The notes: generated from the letters alone by a model not told the origin. A stretch of DNA of 64,000 bases from Byssothecium circinans (GCA_010015675.1 ML977037.1:34267-98266); one strand, 5' to 3'; numbered from the stretch's first letter, positions 22,675 to 36,900 are shown. Numbers and translations are program-made.

Positions 22675-25600
22675 TCACGAGTCAGCCATGTCCACGTCAT
22701 CCTCGCCGTCATTCTCGACCGGTCGTGGCTGCCTCATCAGATCCTGGAACGCGACCTTGCGAACCTCCACGTCTTCTCGACTGACGTCCTTCATCCACAC
22801 ATTGTTGTGAATGAAGAGTTCCTTGGCACGCTGTGATCTCGACTGCGCATGAGAGGCCGAACCCTCATCCGTCACGTTGTTGTTGGTACCTGCATCCGGC
22901 TGAGAGAAGTACTGAACACCGCCGGTACCATAAGGCTCAGTCGCAATGAACTTCATCGTGTACATCTGCGGATGCACCTGCACAGTAATCCTGTCAACGC
23001 TCTTGACTTGTTCAAAGTGATCATCCTCGCTCAGATCCTCAATCTTGGCGAGGCGGTTCTTGAGATAGGGGTAACGGAGGCGAGCGTTGTCGAGTTCTTC
23101 GGTAGGTTCCACAGCCATGTAGGAGGCAACATAGGCTCGCCAGCGCTTGATCTTGTCGAGTTGGTTAAACTCAAACGTAGGATCATCTTTCTTGAACAAT
23201 CGCACGGAGGCCTCCATCTTGGCAGGATTCTGTATTTCGTTAGCATGGATCAATTGTCGAGGGCAATGGTTACTTACGTAGGTGATCCTGTACGTATCAG
23301 CGTCCTTGGCGTACTTCTCAACGGCTTTCCTGTACGTGAGCTCGCTCTTGTGCGTAGTCGTCTCGTTCACTCGGTCCTTCTTGAACAAGTTGTAGATATC
23401 AAGCGTCTTATCCTTGTTATCGCTGCTGACCACACCGAGACTGAACCGGACTAGAGACCCCAGGAGCCTATCGAACGAGTACAGTTGCCAGCCAACTTGC
23501 AGGTAGTAGCGACGCATCGTCTCTTCGATCTGATTCATGTCGGTCTCTCCAAGAATTTGATCCTCAAGAAGATCTAGTATCTGCTTGTAGTAGTTGGCGG
23601 TGTCGGATGTGTCCTTGAAGAAGTCCGACGGCAGTTTGTCAATCATCTTTAGTTCATGCGCAGGCTTGGGTGCCTTGGCTCGTGACACAATCCTCCGCAC
23701 GTCTTCTTCGTTTTGCTTAAGTTTCAACAGCCTCTCGTAGAGGATGGCAAACATGCGGAAGAAACAGTAGATGGAGGAGTTCGTGTACATGTTGTACTCG
23801 CTGCGGCGGTATGGCTCCTCATGCTCGTACTCGCGATCCTCGAAAGCAGTCGGCTGGGTGGCATACTCAACCCACTGGGCTTGCGTGCGTCCATCGCGCG
23901 GGTTAGAATTCGAGCTGTCGGCAGCTGCTTCATCGTCGACGGCTGACGTGATACCTGGTGAGCTGTCTCGGCTCACTGAGGCATTGCTGTCTTCCTTGTC
24001 TTTGCGTGACTTTCCGCGCGGGTCCAAGACGTTGCGACGAAGATCTCCACCCTTCTTTTGCAACCGGTGAGAAGGATCTTCATCAGCGCTTGGTGTGTCC
24101 TCGCCCGATCCGTTCGTAGAAGAGTCGCGGGTTATGGTCTGAACTTTCTCATCGAACTTGGTGGCATCAATCCCGAAGAATAGCGGAATGAACTCTTTGA
24201 TGAAGGGTACAACCTTTGCAAAGTCCACCACAGTGCTGTTGTCCGCAAAGGTGATGATGAGACGAGCCACATCAAAAAGAACGTCCTCATCTTCAAAAGA
24301 GAACTTGAACTGATAGTCGGGTTGGGGAACTTCCTGTATCTCTTGGAGGCGCTTTTGCTCTTCATAGCGGACCTGAATCTCGTTCTGCAGTGACTTGGGC
24401 TGGAATTGGCGCTTGTCGTTCTGTTTGACCGACAGGCTCTGATGATCAAGAGACTTCCAGAAAATCTTCTGGGTCTGGTCACGCCAAACCTTCTCCCACT
24501 CACGCTGAGCAGCTTTCCAGTCCTCCAACTTGGCTTTGAGGCGGTGAAGTAGCACCGGCACAACGCTCCAAGGCATTGCAAAAAGCTCCTGGATGACGTC
24601 CTTGCCCTTCTCGCGTCCGTAAATCTTCATGATGACACGCTTGTAGATGGTCTCGCTCTGTCCGCCGAGGCCAGCTGGAAGGTGGAAGTTGGGTCTATCT
24701 TCCGTTCGCATGGTAAGAAGCTGAGTGGCGATGGGCTCAAGCTGCTGGATGGTCCTGTCACAAGCTTCGATGTTGAACGAGTAGTCGTGGCGTTCCTCCT
24801 CGATTCGGTGAAGGCCCTCCTCGTACTGGTTCTTGCGGTGAGCTACAAAACCAGAGTCCTCAGACGCCCATGTGGGGTGAGATGCCCACTCGTCGTTCAG
24901 CACTGAACGACAAAGCTCGTCCCGCCCACTGCAAAGGCGCTCTTGCTCGCGTTTAGGAAGGAGTCGATAGCTTGGGCCGAGACTGCGGCAGTTGGAGAGC
25001 GAAACTCGCGAGTTGACCGTCTTGGGACGCGTCGACTGTTGTTCATCGTCTTCTCCAAGGAACTTCTTGAACCAGGCAAAGAGCTCCTGGTTGGCACCGA
25101 TGAATGACTGGGCGCGGTAAAGCAGCAAGTTCTTGTCAATAAGATCTTGAGAAAATAAGTTGCAAAGCTTCAGGAACTCGTTCATGGTGCCCTTGTTCCC
25201 AATGCATTTTTTAACGCGGTCGAAAAATGCGAGTTCTTCATGGCTCGGGGTTGTAGTCGTGCTGGGCGGCATCGGTTCAGGTTGGGCAGGGGTTAGTGTG
25301 GGCGAGACTGGAGAACCATCTGCCAGAATAGGCTGCTTTGCATGACTTGTTTTGGTACGCTTGTTGTTTCCCTGACCATAGTTACCTCGCACATTCGATG
25401 TCGGTGGCTCTTGGGTCATGGTAGTAGGCGCGGAGACTGCTGTAGCATTAGCACCGCTGCGTTCGCCACGTTTTCTCTTGTTCTCCCGATTGGCTGTAGG
25501 CGTGGGTGCAAAATTGCCCATGGGAGGCAGTCGTGAGCTATCTGCGCGCGGGGTCTGTTGATGGTTTGGAGCCTGGCTGTAGGCAGCCTCGCCCCTTACG

Positions 25601-27683
25601 TTGCTCATCATGGCAGCCTCCTCCGTGTGTCTAGCGGCTTGCTGTGCTCTATGTTGGGCAGCAGATTCGGGCAGGAATTGTTTGAAGTCCTCCAATAGAT
25701 CCGGCGCGGAGCTGAACAGGCCAGTGACTTGCGCATAAACGTCCTGAATTGGCTTCGACTCTCGTTGATACGTTTGTAAGATTTCCAGGAACTGCTTGTA
25801 GATGTCTGGCTGGGAGGCAAAACGATTCTTGATCTTGTTTACGTAGCTGATGGCATGATTGAACTCGACAGGACCTCGCTTTTCAGCTCCAGCGCCGCCC
25901 ATTTGAGCGCCAGCGACAATGCCGTTCAAGCCCGGACCGGGCAAGGCAGCCGCAGCTTCACCACTAGGCGACATGATAGCGCGCGCAGTAGCAGCGGAGA
26001 CCGCATTTTGAAGCTGGGAAACACCGCGCTGCTCTTGCTGGTGAGCGATGGCGGCGGCAGAAACAACGACTTCTGGGTGCGAGCGACTGAGAACCTCTGG
26101 GGACAAGGGTGTCGGACCCGGCTGGCCTTGTTGGGGACCGAAGAGGGGCAGTCCAAGGTCGCGGTTGTTTGGGCTGAAAGCAACTTCTTGAGTCTCAGGT
26201 GCTTGGGGAGCCCTAAGATCCCTCAAGTTTTGCGCCCATCGCGTCTGCCCGGAGTCGTAATAGGCGGACGACTCATTTTGAGGAGCGGTATTACCGTTCA
26301 CACGCGCTGGAGAAAGTGGCCTGGGGGCGGGCATGGTGGAGACCATTGTGCCCATGGGAGTAGTGACCCTGATGGCATTTGGATCGCCGTTTGTACCGCA
26401 CTCAATCTTATATCCTGGGGGCAAAAATGTGTTAAATCCTTGAATCAGGTTCGGGTGACCAGCGAAGAGTCCAGAGACCCTCGCGATGACGCCCGGAGTA
26501 TCGATCGCGCCGCTCTTAAAGTCCTTCATGATGTCTAGAAACTTGTTGTAAACGTCAGGGTGTTCGGCAAACTGGACTTTGACTTGGTCCAGGTAGCTCA
26601 GCGCGTCGTTGAGTATAGGTTGCTGGCCCTGTCCCATAGCCATCTGTCCTTGCGGTCCGGGGAATTGCATGAGCATTGAAGCTTGCGATGGTGGCTGCAC
26701 TGCGTGTTGCATCCTGGGCGTAGTCTCTCCCTGCTGCTGGGTGGGCGGTCCTGACGCACCATTGAACATGGAGTTGGGGGCAGTTGGACCAGCTATCGAC
26801 GGTCCGTTGAGGGGTCCGGACTGTCCAAGCAGGCCGTTGGGGCCGTGGATCGTTCGCGTCGAGGGAGCCACTGCCACAGGCTGGTGAATCTGGATGGGCG
26901 CAGAGTGATTCTCGTGGGCGGCTTGCTCGTGCTGCAATCGCTCACGCAGCTCGCGATCGCGCTGATCGGCTTCCCTCTTGATTTCGTCCTGGTGTGCGGC
27001 AGCACTCTGTGCAGCATGCGCTTGGATTATCTCTCGCTCTCTCGTCTCCTGCTCTCTCAACTCCCGTTCACGATCGACACTGGCTTGGCTCTGCGCTGGG
27101 CCATGTGATTGCTGGAGCGTTTGCGAAATGCCTGGCAACGAGTACTGAGGCCCTTGTGGTGCGGACTGTACGTTCTGGGGCGGGGGTCCTGACTCAGACG
27201 AAGGTGGCCGTTGCGCAGACTGGTGAGGGGATGACTGTGGGCCTTGTGCAGATAGTCCAGGCAGTGCGGGGAGGTTCTGGTTGTGCTGAGCGGCGGTATT
27301 TGAAGAGTAGAAGGGCGCTCCTGTGGGGTCGTCAACTGCGTTTGTCCAGATTGTTTGCGAGGGATACGTACCTGAGGGCGGTGGGAGAACTGTGCCTGAG
27401 CCCTGAGCTGGTGATGCGTGAGACGGCGGCTGCTGTGTCGGATTGCTAGGCCTGTCATCATTAGCGTCGTGAATACCTGGCCGTCGAAAGGGAGGGTTGT
27501 AGAGAAGCTCCAACGCGGCTGGCACCGGTGTGTGTGATGCGCGGGAGGGAGGAATGGCAGTACGTACCCAAATGCGCCCAGTGGCCGCGAGGTCTGTCCT
27601 TGGCCCTGGTCTGTTTGCTGTTGACCTGTTCCAGGGACGGCCGCCTGTGTCGGCGGCCACCCGTCGCGATGCGCTGGGTTCAT
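22675..27683 (-). CDS. SIN3: SIN3 transcriptional corepressor, histone deacetylase scaffold
   Basis: Sin3 scaffolds the Rpd3 histone deacetylase complex in the nucleus. Exons 27568-27683, 23278-27451 and 22675-23229 encode about 1614 residues. The start MNPAHRDGWPPTQ is typical of fungal Sin3. The first intron (116 nt) has a CTAAT branch near its end. The 48-nt second intron (23230-23277) has a length divisible by three and no in-frame stop, but it carries GTAAGT and GCTAAC. The Gln/Pro-rich N-terminus is followed by PAH1 (about 318-385, LSYLDQVKVQF), PAH2 (about 570-640, ISYVNKIKNRF) and PAH3 (about 775-840, LAFFDRVKKC). Next is the HDAC-interaction region (about 860-960, GPSYRLLPKRE) and the conserved C-terminal Sin3 domain. 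A further 51-nt intron-like stretch in the N-terminus (about 27321-27371) is possible but lacks a clear branch site. Confidence 0.94.
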
Positions 27684-28513
27684 CCCGAACGGCGTTACAG
27701 CTCTTCGTCGGCGTTAAGGTGAAGGCGAAGGCGACGATAGCAGCGATGGGTTGGACGACGCGTTGGCGAAATCTGCAATGGGCCTAGAGCTCAAGGAAGC
27801 TCATCTACAGCTTCGTTCTGGGCGGCGACGGGCTGCGAGGCGTGGACAGGCCTTCAAGCCGTTGGAAAAGGCAAGTCGCGGCGATAGGAGGACTATGCAG
27901 CTCGGGCTGGAAGAGTGGGCAACTGTGCGTGCAGGTGCCGTCGAAGAAAATGGTTGAAGGTCGCAATTCTTGCGAGAGCCGAGTGCGCCTCGGGGAAGAA
28001 TGTGCCGCAGTCGTGGCCTCGTGGAGTGATGCTGGTGACGGAGCAGGTACGACGCAGGTGTGTTGCGATTTGGGAAGGCGCGGAATAACACTTTGGCCGG
28101 CGCCGGGCAGGACAAGGATCTGGGCTGGCGCGTTCGCGTGCCCCGTGCCCACTGCCCACATGCACCAAGTTTGGAACCGTCTCCACGTTTAGACATCTTC
28201 ACGTCCGTACAACATGCTGTCGAAACTTGGACCCCGTGTACCGAATTTGTTTTCCATACAGAGCGCCTGTACTCCTCACGAAGCTCTTGTGGTGGTTAAA
28301 AGAATGGTCGCATAATGGATTGTATTCGCAGATGTGACCAGATGAATAACTCACGCCAATCACGTTACACATCAAAGCCCTACGTACCATAAGACTACCG
28401 AATTCACCTGGAACTAATCTCGCCCACCAGCACTGCACGAACGCCAAACGCCACTCGCAAGCCGTCCACCAAAATCACATAACACAACCCGCCAACCCAT
28501 CTCAATCACGGTT
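27684..28513. other. SIN3 promoter region
   Basis: 830 bp between the beta-glucosidase stop and the SIN3 start. Several overlapping open frames of about 80-130 codons exist on both strands, but none shows a domain or compositional sign of coding. Confidence 0.55.
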
Positions 28514-31500
28514 TTAAAAGATCCACGTGAAAGACTCCTTCACCTCGAAGCCCAGCCTTGTCCTACAAACCATGTCAGTGCGTGATCATCAGTCGATGGA
28601 GAGGAGAATAGCCTACCTGATATCCGCACTGCTCGAACCAATCAACACCTCAAACGCGCCTTCCTCCGCGATCCACGCACCCGACTGCCCCAGCGACGTG
28701 TCAAAGTAACCCACAGAGTACTTGTCCAGCTTCAACGTGACATCCTTGGTCTCTCCCGGCTGCAGCAACACCTTGCCGAAAGCCTGGAGTTCCTTCTCTG
28801 GCCGCGGCAAAGTGGACTTGATGTCTTTGACGTATGCCTGCACGATCTCGTGCGCGGCAACCGAGCCAGTGTTGGTGACCGGGACAGCGATTGTGAGGCT
28901 TTGTGCTTCTGAGAGGATTGTGCTGCTGGCAGTAGGTGTTCCGTACTCAAAGGTTGTGTATGTCAAACCGTGGCCGAAGGGGAAAAGAGGTGCAATCTTC
29001 GAGCGCTCGTAATGCCTGTAGCCAATGTAGATACCCTCTCCGTACAGCGTCTTCAGGTTCTCGCCTGGCCAGTTGTGGTATGACGGGTTATCCTCGATGC
29101 GGACCGGGAACGTCGTGGGAAGCTTTCCACTCGGGCTTGCATTGCCAAATAGCACATCTGCGAGCGCATGGCCCGCCTCCTGGCCTTGATACCAAGCTTG
29201 GATGATGGCTGGCGCGCGGCTGACCCACGGCATGGTGACTGGCGTTCCCGACTGGTTGACTACAATGGTGCGCGGGTTGGCTGCGATTACAGCTTCAACA
29301 AGACTGTCCTGAGAGCCGTCCTTGGGTAAATCCATCGTCTGCCTGTCGTAGCCTTCCGACTCCCATTCTGCATCTAGGCCGACCACCACAACAGCGACAT
29401 CAGCATCTCTTGCCACGTCTGCAGCTTCTTGCAGTCGGTCAACCCTGTCTTCCTCCTGGTAACCGATACGACATCCACCATAGTCGTGTCGGCGGCCAAT
29501 AATGGAAACCTTTGATGCTGGTCGAACCTCGTTGGTGCTTTCTACGAGAAGTTCTATGGGCTTCCCCTCTTCCAAGCGAATTGACTTGAGCACATCTTCC
29601 GAAGCGGAGAACATGGCCTCTCCCTCCTGCGTCCAGTCCCAGATATCGATGAAGAGCTCTCCATTCAGGAATAGCCTGCCAGGGCCGACAGAGGCGAAAC
29701 TGAACGTATGATTACCTGTCGTTTTCGGGGTCAGGGTAGCCTTGACCTTGAACGAGTACGCGGGTAGTACACTCTTCGGCGCTGAATCCCACAGCCAGAG
29801 ATTGGTACCGGCTTTGTGCTGAACAACGCGGGGCTCTCCTTTGAACCTGTCGCCGTTGTAGTATTCTAACCGCACACCTGGTTCGCCCTCTGGCGTTACG
29901 CAGTAGGGCGATGCGAGTGGCATCCACTTTGAACTGTCGCATCCAAGTGCAAATGTGAGTTCACCATCAAATCGGTCGCGGATGCCGTCCCACGGAGTAG
30001 TTTTGTAGTATGCGTTCAAGCCAGCACTACCTCCTCCACTGGCGATCGCTCTCTTGACGTTCGGTCCGATCAATGCAATCTTCTTCACGTTCTTGACAGG
30101 CAAGACGCCATTTTCATTTTTGAGCAGCACCAGTCCCTCGATACCAGCTTGAAGGATCAAGTTGCGCGTTGCTTCATTGTCATTCGACTGTTCGATGGGC
30201 TCCGGGGTTCGGTTGTCCAAGCCTTTTGTCCTCTCCACCAGGTAGAGGACGTTACCGGCCGCTTTCTCGATCTCCTCGCGGGTGATTTCACCCTTCTCCA
30301 ATGACTCCATAACTTGGTCCAGTTTTCGCCATTTCGAAGGCCCGGGCATCTCGATATCTACACCGGCTTTGATCGAAGGTCCGGTGGCGTATGTTCCAGT
30401 CCAATCAGAGATTACGGCACCATTCCAGTTCCACTCTCCTCGCAATATCGTCTTGAGTGAGTGGATGTACTCATCAGCATGCACTCCGTTAACCATGTTG
30501 TACGAACTCATAAGAGCCCACGGTGAAGCGTCCCGTACAGCGATTTCGAAGGGCTTGAGATAGATTTCCCGGAGCGGTCGCTCGGCAATGACTGCATCAT
30601 AAGCCTGTCGTTCCGTCTCTTGCTCGTTTCCAACAAAGTGCTTGATACAGGCAGCGACACCCTTGCTCTGAAGACCGCGGACATATGATGCAGCCAACTT
30701 TCCAGTGAGTATTGGATCTTCTGAGTAGGATTCGAAATTCCTTCCACCAAGAGGTGATCGGTGCATGCAAATGGTTGGTGCAAGCAGCACGTTGGCTCCT
30801 CGTGCTTTAGCCTCATCTCCGAGATGGCGGCCAATCTCTTCCATCAAATCTACACTCCATGCAGATGCCATCGAGATACCGCAGGGGAATAGTGCCGCCT
30901 GATACCGTAAGTCAAAGAATTAGGAGATAGACTGAAATACATACAGGAGTCCCATTGGTGAAAAACTCTCCTCGAGCGCCATTAGGCCCGTCCGTAGTTT
31001 TGATAGATGGAATACCCTTGTTTGGTATGGGCATAGATCTCCAGAAATCTGATCCGGCCAGTAATGAGATCTACCAAACTTAGCAAAAATTATCACAAGC
31101 ATTCCCTCCAGAAGTAACTGTGCGATAAGGAGATATGGAAAAGCAAGGCGGTGAGTCTTGCTGGTGTGTGCGGGAAAATCGGTTCATGCATTTTGACCAT
31201 TCCGCAGCCACAATGGTTAGATGTCGAAGAATCAACGTCGTGCCCGCTTTTCTGTTGACTCTCTGGCTTCATTCATACTTGATACTGTCCAATCCAGTGC
31301 ATTTCCATTCGATGCCCTCACAAAGTTGGAATTTTAAATGAACGTACCTGCTCCTCCAAAGTCAACTTCTTCGCCAACTCCCTCGCCCTATCATCTGGCT
31401 TCTCAGCGCCAAAAACTTTTTTCCCGGCCATAGCAAGCGCGTCTTCCTGATTCGGGCTCGTTTCTTCCGGGGTAGGCGCGGGCGTCAATTCCGCGGTAGT

Positions 31501-31596
31501 GACAGTCTGCACCTGGACATGTGGTGCCTTTAAGTCCAAGTCATGGATATCTCCACCCACTTTAGAAGTAGGGGTCACGAGTTCGATAACGGTCAT
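28514..31596 (-). CDS. GH3 beta-glucosidase with PA14 insert, intracellular type
   Basis: Glycoside hydrolase family 3, a retaining enzyme expected to cleave terminal beta-glucosides. Exons 31348-31596, 30945-31070, 28617-30898 and 28514-28562 encode 901 residues. Splices restore LTLEEQ+ISLLAGSDFW, FFTNGTP+AALFPCGI and SADIR+LGFEVKESFTWIF. The nucleophile Asp (about 290) is in VISDWTGTY. A PA14-type beta-domain (TTGNHTFSFASVGPGRLFLNG) interrupts the C-terminal half. A fibronectin-III-like end carries the EVKESFTW motif. There is no signal peptide, so the enzyme is probably cytosolic. The first intron is 277 nt, far longer than its neighbours. An upstream in-frame ATG at 31674 is possible, but MTVIELVTP at 31596 is preferred. 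Confidence 0.92.
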
Positions 31597-33919
31597 GATA
31601 AAGGCAAGGTCGACTGTAAGGACGTTCCGGTAGAGACTGGGGTCTAGACGACAGGATCCGCGGTCTCGCCACAATCGACTGAAGCTTGGGAGCGAGGGGT
31701 GTAACTGATTTTGAACTTGTCGACCACCGTTGAATAATATCGTACCATCCGCAAGGAATGGTAAAACGAAAGCAAGAATAACGATCGGGAAGTGATTGTA
31801 GATAATGTGTTCTAAATTATCAATCTTTAGTACCTGGTGATAGACTGTTCTCGCGGCGAGACTATCGAAACATGCAGAAAGCTTGTAGGGTGGAGGAGGC
31901 TCGAATACCCGGAAGTTATTGCATACAAGCCTTGAACCTAGTGACGGGTCATAGGCACGTTACAGGCCGGTTACGCTAGATGCCATTGGTCGGTGGCACG
32001 GCTGTGTACCAAAGTAGACGCCATCTGCTGCCGAGAGGCTCCCGGGTAGAATTAACATCGATCTGCGTGATCGGGCTGCGAATGCCTCGCAGATATGATG
32101 AATCTTGGTCTTCGTATAATTTCATTTGTATTGGCTTCTTGTCGACATGCATATCTACACCCTAACTGCATACTGGAGGCATAGAAGACCATTGCCGCGT
32201 GAGGTCTGCGAGATTGTGATTGATCCAGCCAGTCTAGACGTCCTCGAACGTCTATCTGGCTCTGCCATTGTGTCTGCCGAAGCTGATCAGGCGGCCGAGG
32301 GGCGATGGGAAACGGTGATAGCGGTCCTACACTGCGCGAACGGGTACAGACAGGCTCGCATAGTGACCGGATGGCCCCAACCACATCAGCCGAGGAGCGG
32401 ATTGGTCGGTATGCGCGTGCGCTCGTGGAAATGGCAAGCATCGTGTGGGCGGATAAATTTTCAAAGAGTATTGCACTGGTAGTGCTGGCGGCGGGAGTTC
32501 GGGATCGAAGCGGCTCGTGCGGGCCTCGACTCCGTGGCGGTGGAACATGGGCATGACCTGCACTGCTCGCCAAGAATAGCTGATTACCGTCTCCCAGAGA
32601 GTTGTCCATGTACAAGGGCGCGGTACCTAGTGGATGATCTCTGCTTGCATGTGCAGATGCAAGAATGGTCGAGGCTGCTTGTTTCGACAGATGACATGAT
32701 CATCCTTCCTTCCGAAAACTCCCCTCCATCCGCGAGAACATCCCACATCATGTCGACCTCCAAATGTGAATGTTTAGCAAGGCTTCATTCTTCACAGTCA
32801 CTGCCGGCGCTTGATAGAGCCCGAAGTGGATCACGGCGTTGTCTTTCCAACAACTTACTAGTCGATAGCCGGTCATCTGTAGATGAGTGGTCATAAAGCC
32901 AATTGTTCAATTTTTGTGCATCCTACCAAGTACACATTCTCTTCTAGCTAATTGTAATCCCCTCCGGATACACAAACCGATCTTCCGTCAACTATTCGAA
33001 CCTAGCTCTTGTGTCTAGCAACTCATGGAAGAATCCTCCCAAGTCCAATTCGAATTTAGTAAAGTATATCATAGCAGCAATGCTGCACATGCGGGTAGTC
33101 CTGAAGATTGCACGAAGCGGCTTCTTAGCCTGACTCTCCTTTCCCGATAGAAGGTATTACCATATCTTTTCTAACATACCGACATTTAAGGTAAAGATGT
33201 GAGTGATGATAAAACCATCACCATCATGCTGAAAGGATCTCATTCGTGGAACTTCTACTCCCTTGGTTTCATATCTCTGGTCGGAGATTTTAGACTTCAG
33301 AGTATACCATCGATTCATGTATGCATATGTAAAGTAAGATTGTGACAGGGGTTATTAGAATGCCGCGATGGCAATTGTTTACATGGAGTTTTCTGTACAC
33401 AATTCATTTAGCAACGCAGCAGAGGGTTCCCCAATCAGTTCCTAGATAGATGAATCTTCATCTTCACACTGCTACCTAAAGCCCAGATCTACGGTTGAGT
33501 AATCCATATCGAGGAACCTCAAATGTTTAGCTTAAAGTACTTGCCGCTACTGTACAACACTGTTGATCGACAAAGTCAAATGTGCATCTGTAGCACTGGT
33601 ACTCGTGTCACAAGAAGCGAAGAACAGTTTCCTCTCTAACAAATCTAACCAAGCGCTCAAACAAATCATCTTTTAGCCCACCCAAGAATGACGATGGAAC
33701 ATACCACGCTCAAGACCCAGGAAAAAACCCTCGCCCACCCCCATAAACATACAAAATGTCAGGGCCACACAAAAAGATCCACAATCACAAGAAGAACAGC
33801 AGCATATCATCGTCATAGTCGTTCAGCCCACTCCTTGTTCACCGTGTTCTTTTTAATGGAACACACTTCCCATACCCTCGACGGATTTCATCATAATAAT
33901 TCACACACTCTCCGTGCAC
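31597..33919. other. Gene-free region between beta-glucosidase and myosin
   Basis: About 2.3 kb without a recognisable gene. The longest open frame (minus strand, 32052-32615, 187 codons) has no recognisable motif and is Arg/Ser/Pro-rich like other shadow frames. From about 33,000 the sequence becomes more AT-rich. No repeat, tRNA or transposon terminus was seen. Confidence 0.55.
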
Positions 33920-36900
33920 TTACCAATCATCCTCATCCGCCTTCTTGCCTTGCATAGCAGCCTGCCGCTGCCTTAATGCTTCCGCCAGTCCTCCCGCAAT
34001 GCTGCCCCCGCTATCTCTAGCACCAACATCGGAGTTACTGGCTCCGCTCCCACTATATCCGCTATCTCTCGCGGCGCTTGCAGCCGCAGGTCTATTCTTT
34101 GCGGCTGGACGTTTGGCTGGCGGTGCAGGTGGTGCAGGCTTACCGCGGATGCCATTTGCTGGACGAGCTGGCGGTGCTGGAGGTGGCGCTGCAGGTGCTT
34201 CTTCGAGATAGGCAGAAGGAGCCCAGCCGGAGGCTGACTTGTCGAGGCGAGATGCTAGCCACCATCCTGATGATTATTGTTAGAAACTCGTCTATGTCCA
34301 TGTGGGTCATATAGTGCGGAGAAATACATACCGTTGCCTTCTTTCTGTGTGATCAGGATAACCTCACCCTTTGAAATGCTGAGCTCACCACTGGACTGGC
34401 CCGCAAAGTCATACATGGCGCGATACCGGGGTTCCTTCGGAGCGGGAGGAGCTGCAGGAGGCGCCGGAGGCGGGGGTGGGGGCGCTCGGTTGGATGATGT
34501 GGATGTATTGCGTCCATGAGCAGATCCATTCGACAGAGCAGCAACGGGCTGCGGGACAGGCTTTGGTTGGGCAACGGCGGCAGGCGTGGGTCGAGGGCGA
34601 CTGGCCAGTTTTGAGGGACCACCGCCCGGCCCACCGGGACGCAACAGTTTGCCTTTCGTGATTGGTTTCGCGGCAACCTGTTTTCCCTTGGGAGTTGGTT
34701 TTGATACTGAGTTGGGTGGTTCTCCCGGGCCGGTATGGATGGTGCCACTTTTGTAGATGTCGTCTCGGGGTACAGCGGGATCTTTTATAGTCTTAATTTG
34801 GGCGGGCTTGCCGGGTTTCTTGTTATACTCGATGCTGTGCAAGGTAAGCATTGATCCATAAGGTTAGTAGCAAAACAACTTACGTATCTCCAATCTTTAA
34901 GTTCAATGAACCGCGAAGCACGGTCTTCAGCTGGGTAAAGAACTCGGTCTTGAAGACACAGTTCACCAGAGGATCAGGCTCCTGGGGTGAGCCCACGCCG
35001 ATGGAAAACCAGTCGTCCTTGAGCTTCGAACAGCTGATGAACTTGATAGCGCCAACAGGTATAGTCCTCTCAGCTTGGATTTGGACCTGCCGGTTGACCA
35101 AGGCCTGCTTCACGAGATACACGTTCTTCGTCGTTAGGATGAGTTGTCGAGCCTCCGGCTTAGACGATCGTCCGAGCTTAGAGACCAGCACCTCGGCTCT
35201 ACATGAGAAAGGTACCTCCTCGTTACTGATACCTATCGCGTTCGCGATCACTTCGCCATAGCCACCCTTGTTACCCACACCTAGGTAGTCGCCCAGGAAT
35301 CTACGAGACCCAACTAAACTGAACCTTCGCCTCTCCTTCTGGCCACCAAGAATCTTGTGGCCTGCGTCACGAATCACAATGAATTCCATTCCACCATTAA
35401 CTCGCCTCCAGAACCGTTGGATTCGCGTTGCACATTCGGCTCGATAGCGTAGGTAGTTTCTCCAGGCACGTTGTATACGGATTGCCATATTGTGCCAGTA
35501 TTTGTCTCGCATGGTTTCCAGCGCGAACAAGGTCTCTGGTGTCTTGATGAACACTTTGGTAGTGCCCATTTGGAATTCCTCGGCGGGTATGTTGGTATCT
35601 CGCAAGATCTGTTTTGCACCAGTCTTGTAGTCTCCAGTCCAGGTGTACTCTCCAGCGTAGCCAGTTTGAGGCGACAGGAGGAAGAAGCGTTCGACGAATT
35701 TCTCGAAGGTCTGACGGGACGCAAATCCAGCACGCCTAATGCGAACATTTTCCTGCAACCCAAGGTACTTGATCTGATGAAGAACATTGGGTTCGTTGTA
35801 CTCGGTAGGAGACTTGTTCTCGTTCGGCTTGATTGTTCGGATGTACGAAGGCTGCGCTTTCATAAGGGTCGCTACAAGATCGTTGGCTGAAGCCTTGATC
35901 TTGTCGCCTGCCGTAGGAGGTCGTCTTTTGTTGTCAGTGTCAACCTGATTCGGGAATAGATTGTGGACGAATGTATTCGTGCTGTTGCCTAGAAGCAGCA
36001 GCAGGTCCTTCAGCAATTGATCTTTGTTCTTGTCCGTCATGCCCTCGACGACGTAGTCCACGTCACCGGCGTAATGCTTGATAACGAACCGTCCCTGGCG
36101 GGGCTGAAAGTTGGGATTAGAAGAGAGAGCCCCAAGTCTCTGGACAAAAGTCTGGTCAGCGGCCGCTGGATCTGCGTTGGCAATCGCGCAAGCATCGTTG
36201 AGAGCGGAAAACACCCCGGGCGGCCTTTTCTCTTCAATAAGCTCGCACACCACCTTGTTGTCGAAGTACTTGATGGGAGTCCATTGGATCTGTTCTCGGG
36301 CATACTCTTCTTGTTCAGCTTTCAGTGTCAACTGGATGAAAATTTGCTGCAGCTTTTCGTTGACGTAGTTGATACACAATTGTTCGAAGCTGTTTTTCTC
36401 GAAGATTTCAAAACCATAGATATCCAGGATACCGATAGAGTAGGCCATTACGCCTCGGGCCTGCAAGGAAACATTTACACGCTCCACGATCCAGTCGAAA
36501 AGATTGAAGTAGATGCCCTTCGCGAGCGCATCACGCACTGAGACCGCCTGCGTAGGATTGAGCGGCACATCGTAAACGGACCCTCTTCGTCCTCCACGGC
36601 TCGTCTCCATGACACGGATTGTAAGTGCTTTGTTGACATGGGCAGCATCTACCTCGAGAAGATATGCCACGAAATCGATGACTGATTGGTCCATAACGGC
36701 GGCATTGCCGGAGTCGTCCTCTTGAAACTGTACATTCCCGAGCCATAATATCGCTGCAAGCATGCGGAATATATTGTCTTGCTCACCTTGCGATAGACCG
36801 ATGATCTTCATCGCGTTCAAAGTGTCCTTGAATTCGGCGTGGTCGTCGATGCCCTGGACATCGTGACATTTCGACTTGTTCGTGTAGACGTAGGCCTGGG

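Noticed and set aside
32052..32615. 187-codon minus-strand frame in the gene-free region
   Set aside because: No motif, no conserved-looking block, Arg/Ser-rich composition typical of chance frames here.
34835..34883. Myosin intron with GCTACTAAC considered as another introner-like copy
   Set aside because: Only the generic branch-site word is shared; length (49 nt) and all other blocks differ.
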